Positions 25,196-32,505 of a stretch of DNA of 42,795 bases are shown here, one piece after another. The position numbers and the translations under genes are program-made. Each line of letters begins with the position of its first letter. Within the stretch, counting starts at the first letter, position 1. The stretch is from CAXBDP01 sp964598395 (GTDB lineage: Bacteria; Bacteroidota; Bacteroidia; Cytophagales; Cyclobacteriaceae), in assembly GCA_964598395.1 (NCBI GenBank), contig CAZRBW010000022.1:1-42795 (forward strand), written 5' to 3'. The notes beneath the pieces were generated by a model. That model searched no databases. It was not told where the DNA came from and saw only the letters and a list, made by a program, of their open reading frames with translations.

Positions 25196-25636
25196 TTACC
25201 TATCTCTTTTCCAAATCACCGTTCTGCCAAGTAGCGGAGTACCTATATATCCTCTAAGTTCTAGTGTGTTTTTATCCTTGAGGCTTATATAACTAGTATA
25301 AGTTTTGCCACTTTTCGGATCGTAGGCCTCTCCATTTACCCAGCGATCCTTTCCATTGAAGCTAAATCCTTCAAGCACCTTCATCCCCATTACATCCCGC
25401 TTTTTCATTTGAGAATTCGAATTATTCTCATCCTTCACGGGATTACCATCATCGTCTTTGGGGTTTCTCAGCCAAATCACCTTTCCACAAAGTACTTCTC
25501 CACATCTATAGATTTCAATTTTCGCATCCCTTTCAGTATTCCACCAAACTCCCATCAGTTCCTCATCGGGATTATTTGTGAAAGATGTCAAAAAAATAAT
25601 TGTTAGTGCAAAAAGAGCTGACCGAATCATTTTCAT
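25196..25636 (-). CDS. DUF2147 domain secreted protein
   Basis: With the ATG at 25636 the product has a signal peptide (MKMIRSALFALTIIFLTSFT); longer in-frame starts up to 25696 would put 20 polar residues before it. The mature part is the DUF2147 beta-barrel: GVWWNTERDAKIEIYRCGEVLCGKVIWL at the start, DVMGMKVLEGF in the middle, DPKSGKTYTSYISLKDKNTLELRGYIG near the end. The conserved Gly-Lys-x-Tyr and the Cys pair around GEVLCG are present. Members are exported and of unknown function, possibly small-ligand binders. Single gene converging on the EEP gene with 11 bases between. Confidence 0.88.
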   Translation of the reverse strand: MKMIRSALFALTIIFLTSFTNNPDEELMGVWWNTERDAKIEIYRCGEVLCGKVIWLRNPKDDDGNPVKDENNSNSQMKKRDVMGMKVLEGFSFNGKDRWVNGEAYDPKSGKTYTSYISLKDKNTLELRGYIGTPLLGRTVIWKRDR

Positions 25637-25787
25637 AAAATAGTTATACCTAGTAAAGAAAGAAATATTAGAATTGTTTAAAAAGTGTTGCTTCAAAAGA
25701 ATTTCAATTTAACACCTACTCCATTTATGCAAAAAAGCTACCAAAACCGCAATTTTGATGGTATTTTAAAGCTTTTAATCGACAATT

Positions 25788-26555
25788 ATGAAAAACGTAA
25801 TAATAACAGGAAGCACAAGTGGAATCGGCCTTGGCATCGCTAGATTTTTCGCGAAAGCTGGAAATAATATATTGCTAAACGGACTGGAAAAAAATGGAGC
25901 TGAAATAGCTAAATCCATTGCGGATGAATTTGAAGTACAAACAATTTATTCACCTGCAAATATGCTAGAGCCTTCACAAATCTATGAAATGGTGGCCGAA
26001 GCAGAAGGGACTTTTGGCAATGTGGATGTTCTTATCAATAATGCTGGAATTCAGTTTGTTTCGCCTATCGAAGAATTTCCAACCGAGCGATGGGACGCGA
26101 TTATCGGCGTGAATATGACGTCTTGTTTCCATACCAGCAAGGCAGTATGGGCAGGAATGAAAGCTCGAAACTGGGGCCGAATTATCAATATCACCTCAGC
26201 TCATGGGCTAAGAGCCTCCGCATTCAAAAGCGCATATGTGGCAGCTAAACACGGCGTAACTGGCCTTACCAAAACCCTAGCCATTGAAGGAGCAACTTGC
26301 GGAATCACAGTAAATGCCATTTGCCCTGGCTATGTAAAAACTCCATTAGTTGAAGGCCAAATAGCCGACCAAGCAAAAGCCCACGGAATGACTGAAGAAG
26401 AAGTGATCCAAAATGTGATGCTTACCAAACAGCCTATTAAAGAATTTGTGGAAATAAATGATCTTGCAGCTTTGGCTATGTTTATCTCATCCGATGCCGC
26501 CAAAATGATTACAGGAGCTAGCATCCCGGTAGAGGGCGGCTGGACAGCGCAATAA
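25788..26555 (+). CDS. bdhA: D-3-hydroxybutyrate dehydrogenase
   Basis: NAD-dependent short-chain dehydrogenase that converts 3-hydroxybutyrate to acetoacetate in the cytoplasm. 255 residues, usual size. It has the nucleotide-binding GSTSGIG (residues 8-14), LINNAGIQF, and the catalytic Ser137, Tyr150 and Lys154 (SAHG...SAYVAAKHG). The sequences IQFVSPIEEFP, CPGYVKTPLVE and AKAHGMTEEEVIQNVML are characteristic of the BdhA subgroup rather than FabG. A GntP-type permease follows after 16 bases, consistent with uptake and use of 3-hydroxybutyrate. Confidence 0.9.
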   Translation: MKNVIITGSTSGIGLGIARFFAKAGNNILLNGLEKNGAEIAKSIADEFEVQTIYSPANMLEPSQIYEMVAEAEGTFGNVDVLINNAGIQFVSPIEEFPTERWDAIIGVNMTSCFHTSKAVWAGMKARNWGRIINITSAHGLRASAFKSAYVAAKHGVTGLTKTLAIEGATCGITVNAICPGYVKTPLVEGQIADQAKAHGMTEEEVIQNVMLTKQPIKEFVEINDLAALAMFISSDAAKMITGASIPVEGGWTAQ

Positions 26556-26571
26556 GAAAAACCGCATTTCA

Positions 26572-27948
26572 ATGGAGATAATTGGGATTTTAATATCGCT
26601 GCTACTTTTGATGTACTTAGCTTATAAGGGCTATAGCGTGATTATCATTGCGCCAGTGCTGGCTTTATTGGCAGTGGCAATTAATGGCGAAGGCAAATTA
26701 CTTGCTTTTTATACCCAGATATTCATGATGGGTTTAGGTGGCTTTGTTATCAAATATTTTCCTGTATTTCTACTTGGTTCGGTTTTCGGTAAATTGATGG
26801 AGGAAACCGGCGCAGCCAGTCGCATTGCCAAAGCAATTGTATCGCGACTTGGAAATTCCAATGCTATTGCAGCGATTGTACTTTCTTGTGCGATTCTCAC
26901 TTATGGTGGAGTTTCCTTATTCGTAGTAGCATTTGCAACATATCCATTGGCCGCAGCTCTTTTTCGCGAGGCTGATATTCCCAAAAGACTTATTCCAGGA
27001 GCTATTGCTTTAGGTGCTTTCACCTTCTCAATGACTGCCTTGCCTGGCACGGTTCAAATCCAAAATTTGATCCCTATGCCCTATTTCAAAACCAATGCAT
27101 TTGCTGCTCCTGTTTTTGGCCTTGTTGCCTCGGCTATTATTTTATGGCTGGGTTTGTATTGGTTTGCCAGACGAGAAAAAATCGCACGCAAACAGGGTGA
27201 AGGATATGGAGGTCATAAAGAAATAGACAGGCCGAGAAGTGATAAAAAATTACCTTCAATTACATGGGCCTTATTACCTGTAGCAGTCATTATTGTAGCC
27301 AATTATTTTTTGGCGAATTATGTGATTCCCACATGGGATTTAAGTTTTTTGAATGAAACTGCTTTTGGCAGCATCTCAGCCGAAAGTGTAAGTGGACTAT
27401 GGGCGATGATATTGGCAATGGTGGCTGGGGTTATAGCTTTGCTGTTACGCTTAGGCGGGAGGTTAGAAAAAATCAACCAATCGCTCGTGAAAGGGGCGAA
27501 TGGATCGCTTTTACCCATTTTCAACACGGCATCAGAAGTTGGCTATGGCGCTACTATTGCTTCCTTGGCGGGCTTTGCCATTATCAAAAATTGGGTATTG
27601 TCTCTTTCGCCAGAGAATCCGCTTATCAGTGAGGCAGTAGCAGTAAATATTCTGGCTGGAATTACTGGTTCCGCTTCTGGTGGACTATCTATTGCCATGG
27701 AAGCATTGGGTGAGCAGTATTATCAATTAGCTTTGGAAAAAGGCATCGATCCAGAGCTATTGCATCGAGTTGCATCAATGGCTTGCGGCGGCCTGGATTC
27801 CCTCCCGCATAATGGCGCGGTTATTACATTATTAGCCATTTGTGGGCTGAGCCATAAGGAATCGTATTTGGATATTGGCGTGGCTACTTTGCTGATTCCA
27901 CTTTCCACGTTAGCGTTGATGCTTGCTTTTTCTGGCTTCTTTATCTGA
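26572..27948 (+). CDS. GntP family permease, probably for 3-hydroxybutyrate
   Basis: 458 residues and about 12 membrane helices, the normal size of GntP/ion-transporter superfamily permeases. Recognisable elements are FMMGLGGFVIKYFPVFLLGSVFGKLMEETGAASRIA near the N-terminus, LTYGGVSLFVVAFATYPLAAALFREADIPKRLIPGAIALG, and the C-terminal block GITGSASGGLSIAMEAL...HRVASMACGGLDSLPHNGAVITLLAICGLSHKESY. The last motif is typical of permeases linked with bdhA. It is co-transcribed with bdhA, so D-3-hydroxybutyrate is the likely substrate; gluconate is the alternative for the family. It ends 2 bases before the convergent gene. Confidence 0.88.
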   Translation: MEIIGILISLLLLMYLAYKGYSVIIIAPVLALLAVAINGEGKLLAFYTQIFMMGLGGFVIKYFPVFLLGSVFGKLMEETGAASRIAKAIVSRLGNSNAIAAIVLSCAILTYGGVSLFVVAFATYPLAAALFREADIPKRLIPGAIALGAFTFSMTALPGTVQIQNLIPMPYFKTNAFAAPVFGLVASAIILWLGLYWFARREKIARKQGEGYGGHKEIDRPRSDKKLPSITWALLPVAVIIVANYFLANYVIPTWDLSFLNETAFGSISAESVSGLWAMILAMVAGVIALLLRLGGRLEKINQSLVKGANGSLLPIFNTASEVGYGATIASLAGFAIIKNWVLSLSPENPLISEAVAVNILAGITGSASGGLSIAMEALGEQYYQLALEKGIDPELLHRVASMACGGLDSLPHNGAVITLLAICGLSHKESYLDIGVATLLIPLSTLALMLAFSGFFI

Positions 27949-27950
27949 TC

Positions 27951-28364
27951 CTACAACTCAGGATTCTCGATAAATTTAATCGCGGGAGTTTCTGCACTAA
28001 AATACTGGATGGTCAAATCATGGTATTTATCCAAAAGTCTTTTAGCGATACTTTTGCTAGACAAATCGCGGAAAGTCATTTGAGAAGAAATAATGGCCAA
28101 ATATGCTTTGCCACCAATTGGATCCAAAAACCTTGGAAACCATGACCTTACCAACCATGCCTGCTCGTCGGGTGTGAGCGGGAGGATTTGCCGCTGATCC
28201 ACCAAAATTTTATTGATATCCCGCTCTTGCAAATACTGAATGCAAAATTCCAAAGCGTCGATATAATCCTGCTTTGCAACTTTCCCTTCCCAATTGATCC
28301 GTAAATAAGAATGCTCCTTATTAAGTAAGATTCTGACTACATTCTTTTCGTATAATATTTCCAT
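27951..28364 (-). CDS. SpoIIAA/STAS-like hypothetical protein
   Basis: About 137 residues with the ATG at 28364 (an in-frame ATG at 28394 adds ten). The sequence is soluble and shows alternating strands and helices: VVRILLNKEHSYLRINWEGKVAKQDYIDALEFCIQYLQERDINKILVDQRQI. This resembles the SpoIIAA-like/STAS fold found in many small Bacteroidota proteins. The C-terminal half (AYLAIISSQMTFRDLSSKSIAKRLLDKYHDLTIQYFSAETPAIKFIEN) keeps the usual strand-helix-strand ending of that family. Function unknown; a regulatory or binding role is inferred from the fold only. Its 3' end lies 2 bases from the GntP gene. Confidence 0.7.
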   Translation of the reverse strand: MEILYEKNVVRILLNKEHSYLRINWEGKVAKQDYIDALEFCIQYLQERDINKILVDQRQILPLTPDEQAWLVRSWFPRFLDPIGGKAYLAIISSQMTFRDLSSKSIAKRLLDKYHDLTIQYFSAETPAIKFIENPEL

Positions 28365-28572
28365 ATATGCGGAGGCTGCCAATTGAACTCCCAATTTACA
28401 AAGGCCATATTAATTCTCCTACCGATGGTGTAGTAAGGCAATTAAAATTGCTTTTTTAGGTAGAAATACCTATTTTATGAGTTTGCAAATCCTGAATAGT
28501 GCCTCCTTGACCTAAATTAACATCAATTTGAAAGTTTATAGGCATTAAAAATCTTATGCACAATAAAAGAAG

Positions 28573-28580
28573 TAATTTTG
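28573..28580 (+). promoter_or_regulatory. Putative -7 promoter box (TAnnTTTG) for the GNAT-nitrilase gene
   Basis: TAATTTTG is an exact consensus match about 75 bases before the ATG at 28654. It implies a leader of roughly 70 bases, which contains a 13-codon open frame. No clear -33 TTG is visible. Confidence 0.4.
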
Positions 28581-28608
28581 CAAAGCTGGAGGATTGTTTT
28601 TCAACAGG

Positions 28609-28650
28609 ATGAAAATGAAAAACTACAGCCTCCTAAGATTAATAAGTTAG
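28609..28650 (+). CDS. Possible upstream leader ORF (13 codons)
   Basis: ATG at 28609 opens a frame reading MKMKNYSLLRLIS that stops with TAG at 28648-28650, three bases before the ATG of the GNAT-nitrilase gene. The position suits a leader peptide that couples translation, but an ORF this short in AT-rich DNA can arise by chance. Confidence 0.2.
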   Translation: MKMKNYSLLRLIS

Positions 28651-28653
28651 AAT

Positions 28654-30198
28654 ATGACAGATCAATTAAATATAGAATTAAGAAACCTTCAAATGGACGA
28701 TTATCTCGATCTGAAGGAAACAATGAAAGAAGCCTATCCAAGTATGCAAGAGCAATACTGGCGGGAAAGCCAATTAGAAAAATTGATGGACGTTTTTCCA
28801 GAAGGGCAGCTATGTGTGATTGTGAATGGAAAAGCTGTAGCTTGTGCATTTTCGATAATTGTAAATGCCAAGCTTGCTGAGAAAAATCACTCTTATAAGG
28901 AAATTACAGGTAATTATACTTTCGATACACACGACCCAAAAGGAGACGTGCTTTATGGCATTGAGATGTTTGTGCACCCAGATTATAGAGGTATGCGACT
29001 AGGTAGAAGGCTGTACGATACTCGAAAAGAGCTTTGCGAAAACCTAAACCTACGCTCCTTAATGATGGGAGGCCGAATTCCAAATTACAGTAAGTATTCT
29101 TATGAAATGACTCCAAGGGAATACATCGAAAAGGTAAAAAAACAAGAACTCTTCGATCCTACTTTGAGCTTTCAGTTGGCTAATGACTTTCATCCAAAAA
29201 AGATCATTAAAAACTACCTTGCTGGTGATGAATCATCGCTAGAATATGCTGTATTGCTGGAATGGAGCAACATTTATTATGAAAAGAATGAGCCTATTCT
29301 AAATAGAAGCCCATCGGTAGTGAGGCTAGGATTGGTACAATGGCAGATGCGTTCGTTTCCAGATTTAGATGCACTTGTAAACCAAGTAGAGTTTTTCGTG
29401 GATGCAATAAGCGGCTATAAGTCGGACTTTATTCTTTTTCCAGAATATATCAATGCTCCATTGATGGCTCCATACAACAACTTGTCGGAAGCGCAAGCAA
29501 TTCGTGAATTGGCGAAATATACTGAACCACTTCGACAACGATTTGCCGAGCTTGCAGTAAGTTATAATGTAAATATCATCACAGGCAGTATGCCTCTATT
29601 GGAGGAGAATAAATTGCTAAATGTTGGCTACTTATGCCGTAGAGATGGCAGTGTGGAGCGATATGATAAAATTCACATCACACCAAGTGAGATTACTTCT
29701 TGGGGTATGGTTGGTGGAAATAAACTCCGCTTGTTCGATACAGATTGTGGCAGAATCGGAATTATGATTTGCTATGATGTGGAATTTCCAGAATTGGCGA
29801 GACTGTATGCGGATCTGGGAATGCAGATATTATTTGTTCCATTCCTTACCGATACTCAAAATGGCTACATGCGTGTAAGGCGTTGCGCTCAAGCTAGAGC
29901 AATTGAAAATGAGTGCTATGTTGCGATTGCAGGTTGCGTGGGTAACTTACCTAATGTAGAAAACATGGATATTCAGTATGCTCAATCGGCTGTATTTACT
30001 CCATCGGATTTTGCGTTTCCTACCAATGCAGTGAAGGCTGAAACAACGCCTAATACAGAAATGACCTTGATTGTGGACGTGGATTTAGATCTATTAAAGG
30101 AATTGCACTTACAAGGAAGTGTAAGAAACTTATTGGATAGAAGAACAGATTTGTTTGAGGTAAGAACAAAGACTGGGATTGAGATAGATTTGGTTTAA
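28654..30198 (+). CDS. Bifunctional GNAT acetyltransferase / nitrilase-family hydrolase
   Basis: 514 residues, two fused domains. Residues 1-160 form a GNAT N-acetyltransferase, with the acetyl-CoA loop in GIEMFVHPDYRGMRLGRRLYDTR (about 102-124). Residues 222-510 form a carbon-nitrogen hydrolase with the full Glu-Lys-Cys triad: Glu264 (LFPEY), Lys339 (YDKIHITPSE) and Cys373 (MICYDVEFPE). This fusion is a known widespread architecture, but I know of no established substrate; joint action on an amine or amide metabolite is inferred. It is a single gene, convergent with the thiolase gene. Confidence 0.9.
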   Translation: MTDQLNIELRNLQMDDYLDLKETMKEAYPSMQEQYWRESQLEKLMDVFPEGQLCVIVNGKAVACAFSIIVNAKLAEKNHSYKEITGNYTFDTHDPKGDVLYGIEMFVHPDYRGMRLGRRLYDTRKELCENLNLRSLMMGGRIPNYSKYSYEMTPREYIEKVKKQELFDPTLSFQLANDFHPKKIIKNYLAGDESSLEYAVLLEWSNIYYEKNEPILNRSPSVVRLGLVQWQMRSFPDLDALVNQVEFFVDAISGYKSDFILFPEYINAPLMAPYNNLSEAQAIRELAKYTEPLRQRFAELAVSYNVNIITGSMPLLEENKLLNVGYLCRRDGSVERYDKIHITPSEITSWGMVGGNKLRLFDTDCGRIGIMICYDVEFPELARLYADLGMQILFVPFLTDTQNGYMRVRRCAQARAIENECYVAIAGCVGNLPNVENMDIQYAQSAVFTPSDFAFPTNAVKAETTPNTEMTLIVDVDLDLLKELHLQGSVRNLLDRRTDLFEVRTKTGIEIDLV

Positions 30199-30205
30199 AG
30201 ATTAA

Positions 30206-30246
30206 GGACACAGAGAGAGGAAATTTCGCAACTTCCTCTCCTGTCC
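30206..30246. terminator. Hairpin between convergent genes
   Basis: GAGAGGAA (30215-30222) pairs with TTCCTCTC (30233-30240), and the outer bases GGACA (30206-30210) pair with TGTCC (30242-30246) across a small internal bulge. It lies between the convergent nitrilase and thiolase genes and may serve both, though neither side has a T run. Confidence 0.45.
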
Positions 30247-30296
30247 CTAAACTACCCTTTAAAGAAATCCAATCATGTTGGGCATTAATGGATTCC

Positions 30297-31490
30297 TTAG
30301 GCAATCCTCCGCATTACGGATATCATATTAGACGCTCCGGAACCTCCGATATTTAGCGTCATTCCAATTTCAGCATTGTTTACTTGTTTGCCAATGGCTT
30401 CACCTAGCAGTTGCTTATAAATAAGTGCATGCATGGAAACTCCTGTAGCTCCTACTGGATGACCTTTTGCTTTTAATCCTCCCGAAGGGTTGATTACACA
30501 TTTGCCACCCATCAAAACATCACCATTTTCTAAAGCTTCAAATTCCCTCCCGCTTTTCACAAAGCCTAAAGCACTGTAAATCAACAATTCGGTGATAGTG
30601 AAACAGTCGTGAACTTCAGCCACTTGCACATCTTTAATTTGGACACCAACTGTTTTAAAGACTTTTTCTACTGCAAAAGCCGCTCCTTCAAGCATAAAAT
30701 TTGGCCTTTTGCCATTTACGATGTCAAGATAATCAGAAGCATTGTAAAATCCAGCAATTTCTACCTTAGATTTCAGATTAATTCCAGTTTCCTTCGAAAT
30801 CACTATACCAGCGGCTCCATCTGATATTAGTGAGCAATCGTGTAAGCGAAGTGGATAAGCAATCATTGGATTTTTTTCATCAGGCAAATCCAAAATTTCT
30901 TCTGTTGTACGTGCTTTTTGCATGTGAGCCAGCGGATTGTCCGCCGCATAAGTATAAGCTTTGGCAGATATTTGTGCTAGCCAGTTCCTCAACTGGGTTT
31001 CAGAATACCCGAATTTGGCCATCCAGCCCTTGGCATATTCTGCAAACAGCCCAGGAAAAGTATATTGCTCATTTCCCTCGATTGGCCAGTAAGATGCCAT
31101 AGACAAAGCTCTTGTGGTATCCTTGGTATTGAGCGTATTCATCTTTTCCACACCAATTACCAATGCTGTATCCATCATCCCTGATTGGATAGCCATAATG
31201 GCCATATGCACTGCCGAACTTCCAGATGCACACGCATTTTCAGTTCTATACATCGGTTTGTGCCTAAGCTCAGGCAATATATTTACTCCAAATGGCGCAA
31301 TGTGTTCTTGATTATTAAAAGCTCCACCACTATAATTCCCAACAAATACACCATCAATATCTTTGGCTTCAATTCCTGCATCGGCGATTGCGCCAATTGC
31401 AGCTTCGGAATATAAGGAATAGAGGGTTTGATCTTCGAGCTTACCAAATTTGGTATTATAAGCTCCAATTATTTGAACTGGCTTTTCCAT
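30297..31490 (-). CDS. Thiolase family protein (acetyl-CoA acetyltransferase, SCP-x-like)
   Basis: 397 residues with thiolase fold. The acyl-accepting Cys87 lies in ENACASGSSA and the catalytic His residues are in EVHDCF and KGHPVGATG. The final active-site Cys of classic biosynthetic thiolases (CxGG) is replaced by NIGGSGASN, as in the SCP-x-like 'thiolase domain' branch, so chain-shortening thiolysis is likelier than acetoacetyl-CoA synthesis. This branch often works with an OB-fold (DUF35) partner, which is not present here. An alpha/beta hydrolase gene lies 33 bases upstream on the same strand. It could process the acetoacetyl-CoA produced by the bdhA/CoA-transferase route, but this is not proven. 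Confidence 0.87.
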   Translation of the reverse strand: MEKPVQIIGAYNTKFGKLEDQTLYSLYSEAAIGAIADAGIEAKDIDGVFVGNYSGGAFNNQEHIAPFGVNILPELRHKPMYRTENACASGSSAVHMAIMAIQSGMMDTALVIGVEKMNTLNTKDTTRALSMASYWPIEGNEQYTFPGLFAEYAKGWMAKFGYSETQLRNWLAQISAKAYTYAADNPLAHMQKARTTEEILDLPDEKNPMIAYPLRLHDCSLISDGAAGIVISKETGINLKSKVEIAGFYNASDYLDIVNGKRPNFMLEGAAFAVEKVFKTVGVQIKDVQVAEVHDCFTITELLIYSALGFVKSGREFEALENGDVLMGGKCVINPSGGLKAKGHPVGATGVSMHALIYKQLLGEAIGKQVNNAEIGMTLNIGGSGASNMISVMRRIA

Positions 31491-31523
31491 CTTAAATAAT
31501 GATTTACAGAAATGTAGGAAAAC

Positions 31524-32366
31524 TTATTTAGATAAGAAATCTTTGATGGCCTGCACTATCTGCTTTGCTCCTTGGCCATACAGCATAGTTTGATGGTTGC
31601 CTGCCACTTCTAGATATTGGCAATTGGGCATCATTTCCACCGTTTCCTTCGCAAGTTCCCTTGGGAGCAAAGGTGGGGCATTTTCATCTCCATAAGGGTC
31701 AGTGGCATTTATAAGCAGACAAGGTAATTCAGTATTACGGATCAATGGCTCCCAATTTTCATCAAAAACACCATTCACTGCTTCTGCAATATGTTGAGGT
31801 TTTGATCTAGGAGTTACTTTTCCATCAGCCAAAAACTCTATATCAGCATCGAAATAAGATTGCATTGCCTCATCCCAAGAATCTACCAAAAAGGGTGCTT
31901 CACGAACCCAAATCATATACTCTTTGTATGACGCGAAAATTTTGCCTAGACGACTCAAGGTAGGCTGGAGTAACTCACGAGTCTCAGGATGAAGTCTAGC
32001 GGCAGCATCGATAAAAACGATTTTTTCAATTCGATTAGGAATAAGGCTGTACAAATACCAACTCATTAATGCACCAAAAGAATGGCCAACAAGAATTACT
32101 TTTTCCAAACCCAATGAATCCATCATACCGATGATGTCATTGCAATGAGCTCTCATCGAATAATCAGCGGGAGGTTGTTCACTTTTACCTCTGCCACGCA
32201 AGTCCACTGAATAGATACGTCCTAAATCTGCAAAATATTGAGAAAACAAACCATCAAAAGCGTTTGCATTTGCCGTCAATCCATGCATTACAATTATAGG
32301 CTTCCCTTGCCCTGCCTCCAGATAATGAAGTCGCACTCCGTTGGTTTGTATATATTTAGATTGCAT
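31524..32366 (-). CDS. Cytoplasmic alpha/beta hydrolase
   Basis: 280 residues without signal peptide. Typical features: the oxyanion region PIIVMHGLTANANAFDGL, SVDLRGRGKSEQPPADYS, the nucleophile Ser96 in VGHSFGAL, the acid in LLINATDPYGDE, and the His in VAGNHQTMLYG. Closest in style to haloalkane-dehalogenase-, epoxide-hydrolase- and esterase-like members; the substrate cannot be named. It precedes the thiolase gene by 33 bases, so the pair may act in one degradation pathway in which a ring or ester is opened before thiolysis. Confidence 0.85.
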   Translation of the reverse strand: MQSKYIQTNGVRLHYLEAGQGKPIIVMHGLTANANAFDGLFSQYFADLGRIYSVDLRGRGKSEQPPADYSMRAHCNDIIGMMDSLGLEKVILVGHSFGALMSWYLYSLIPNRIEKIVFIDAAARLHPETRELLQPTLSRLGKIFASYKEYMIWVREAPFLVDSWDEAMQSYFDADIEFLADGKVTPRSKPQHIAEAVNGVFDENWEPLIRNTELPCLLINATDPYGDENAPPLLPRELAKETVEMMPNCQYLEVAGNHQTMLYGQGAKQIVQAIKDFLSK

Positions 32367-32437
32367 TGCTCGCGATTAATTAAAGAAATAAGCCAAGAAT
32401 TTTATTACTTAAACAAAACTCCTCGCAAAAATGAATT

Positions 32438-32470
32438 AAGTACCGATAAGCTTAAAGCCGATCGGTACTT
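32438..32470. terminator. Hairpin downstream of the TonB receptor gene
   Basis: AAGTACCGAT (32438-32447) is the exact reverse complement of ATCGGTACTT (32461-32470), with a 13-nt loop. It lies just past the 3' end of the TonB receptor gene and before the hydrolase start at 32366. The minus-strand side has AATTCATTTTT after the stem, so it is probably a weak terminator. Confidence 0.5.
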
Positions 32471-32505
32471 TTCATCCATTCAATTTTCAGAAACCCTATT
32501 TACAA

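Noticed and set aside
28578..28880. Plus-strand ORF of 100 codons
   Set aside because: Most of it lies in another frame of the GNAT-nitrilase gene, which has clear motifs.
30297..31490. Classic acetoacetyl-CoA thiolase (AtoB)
   Set aside because: The final active-site CxGG motif is replaced by NIGGSG, so I keep only a general thiolase call.
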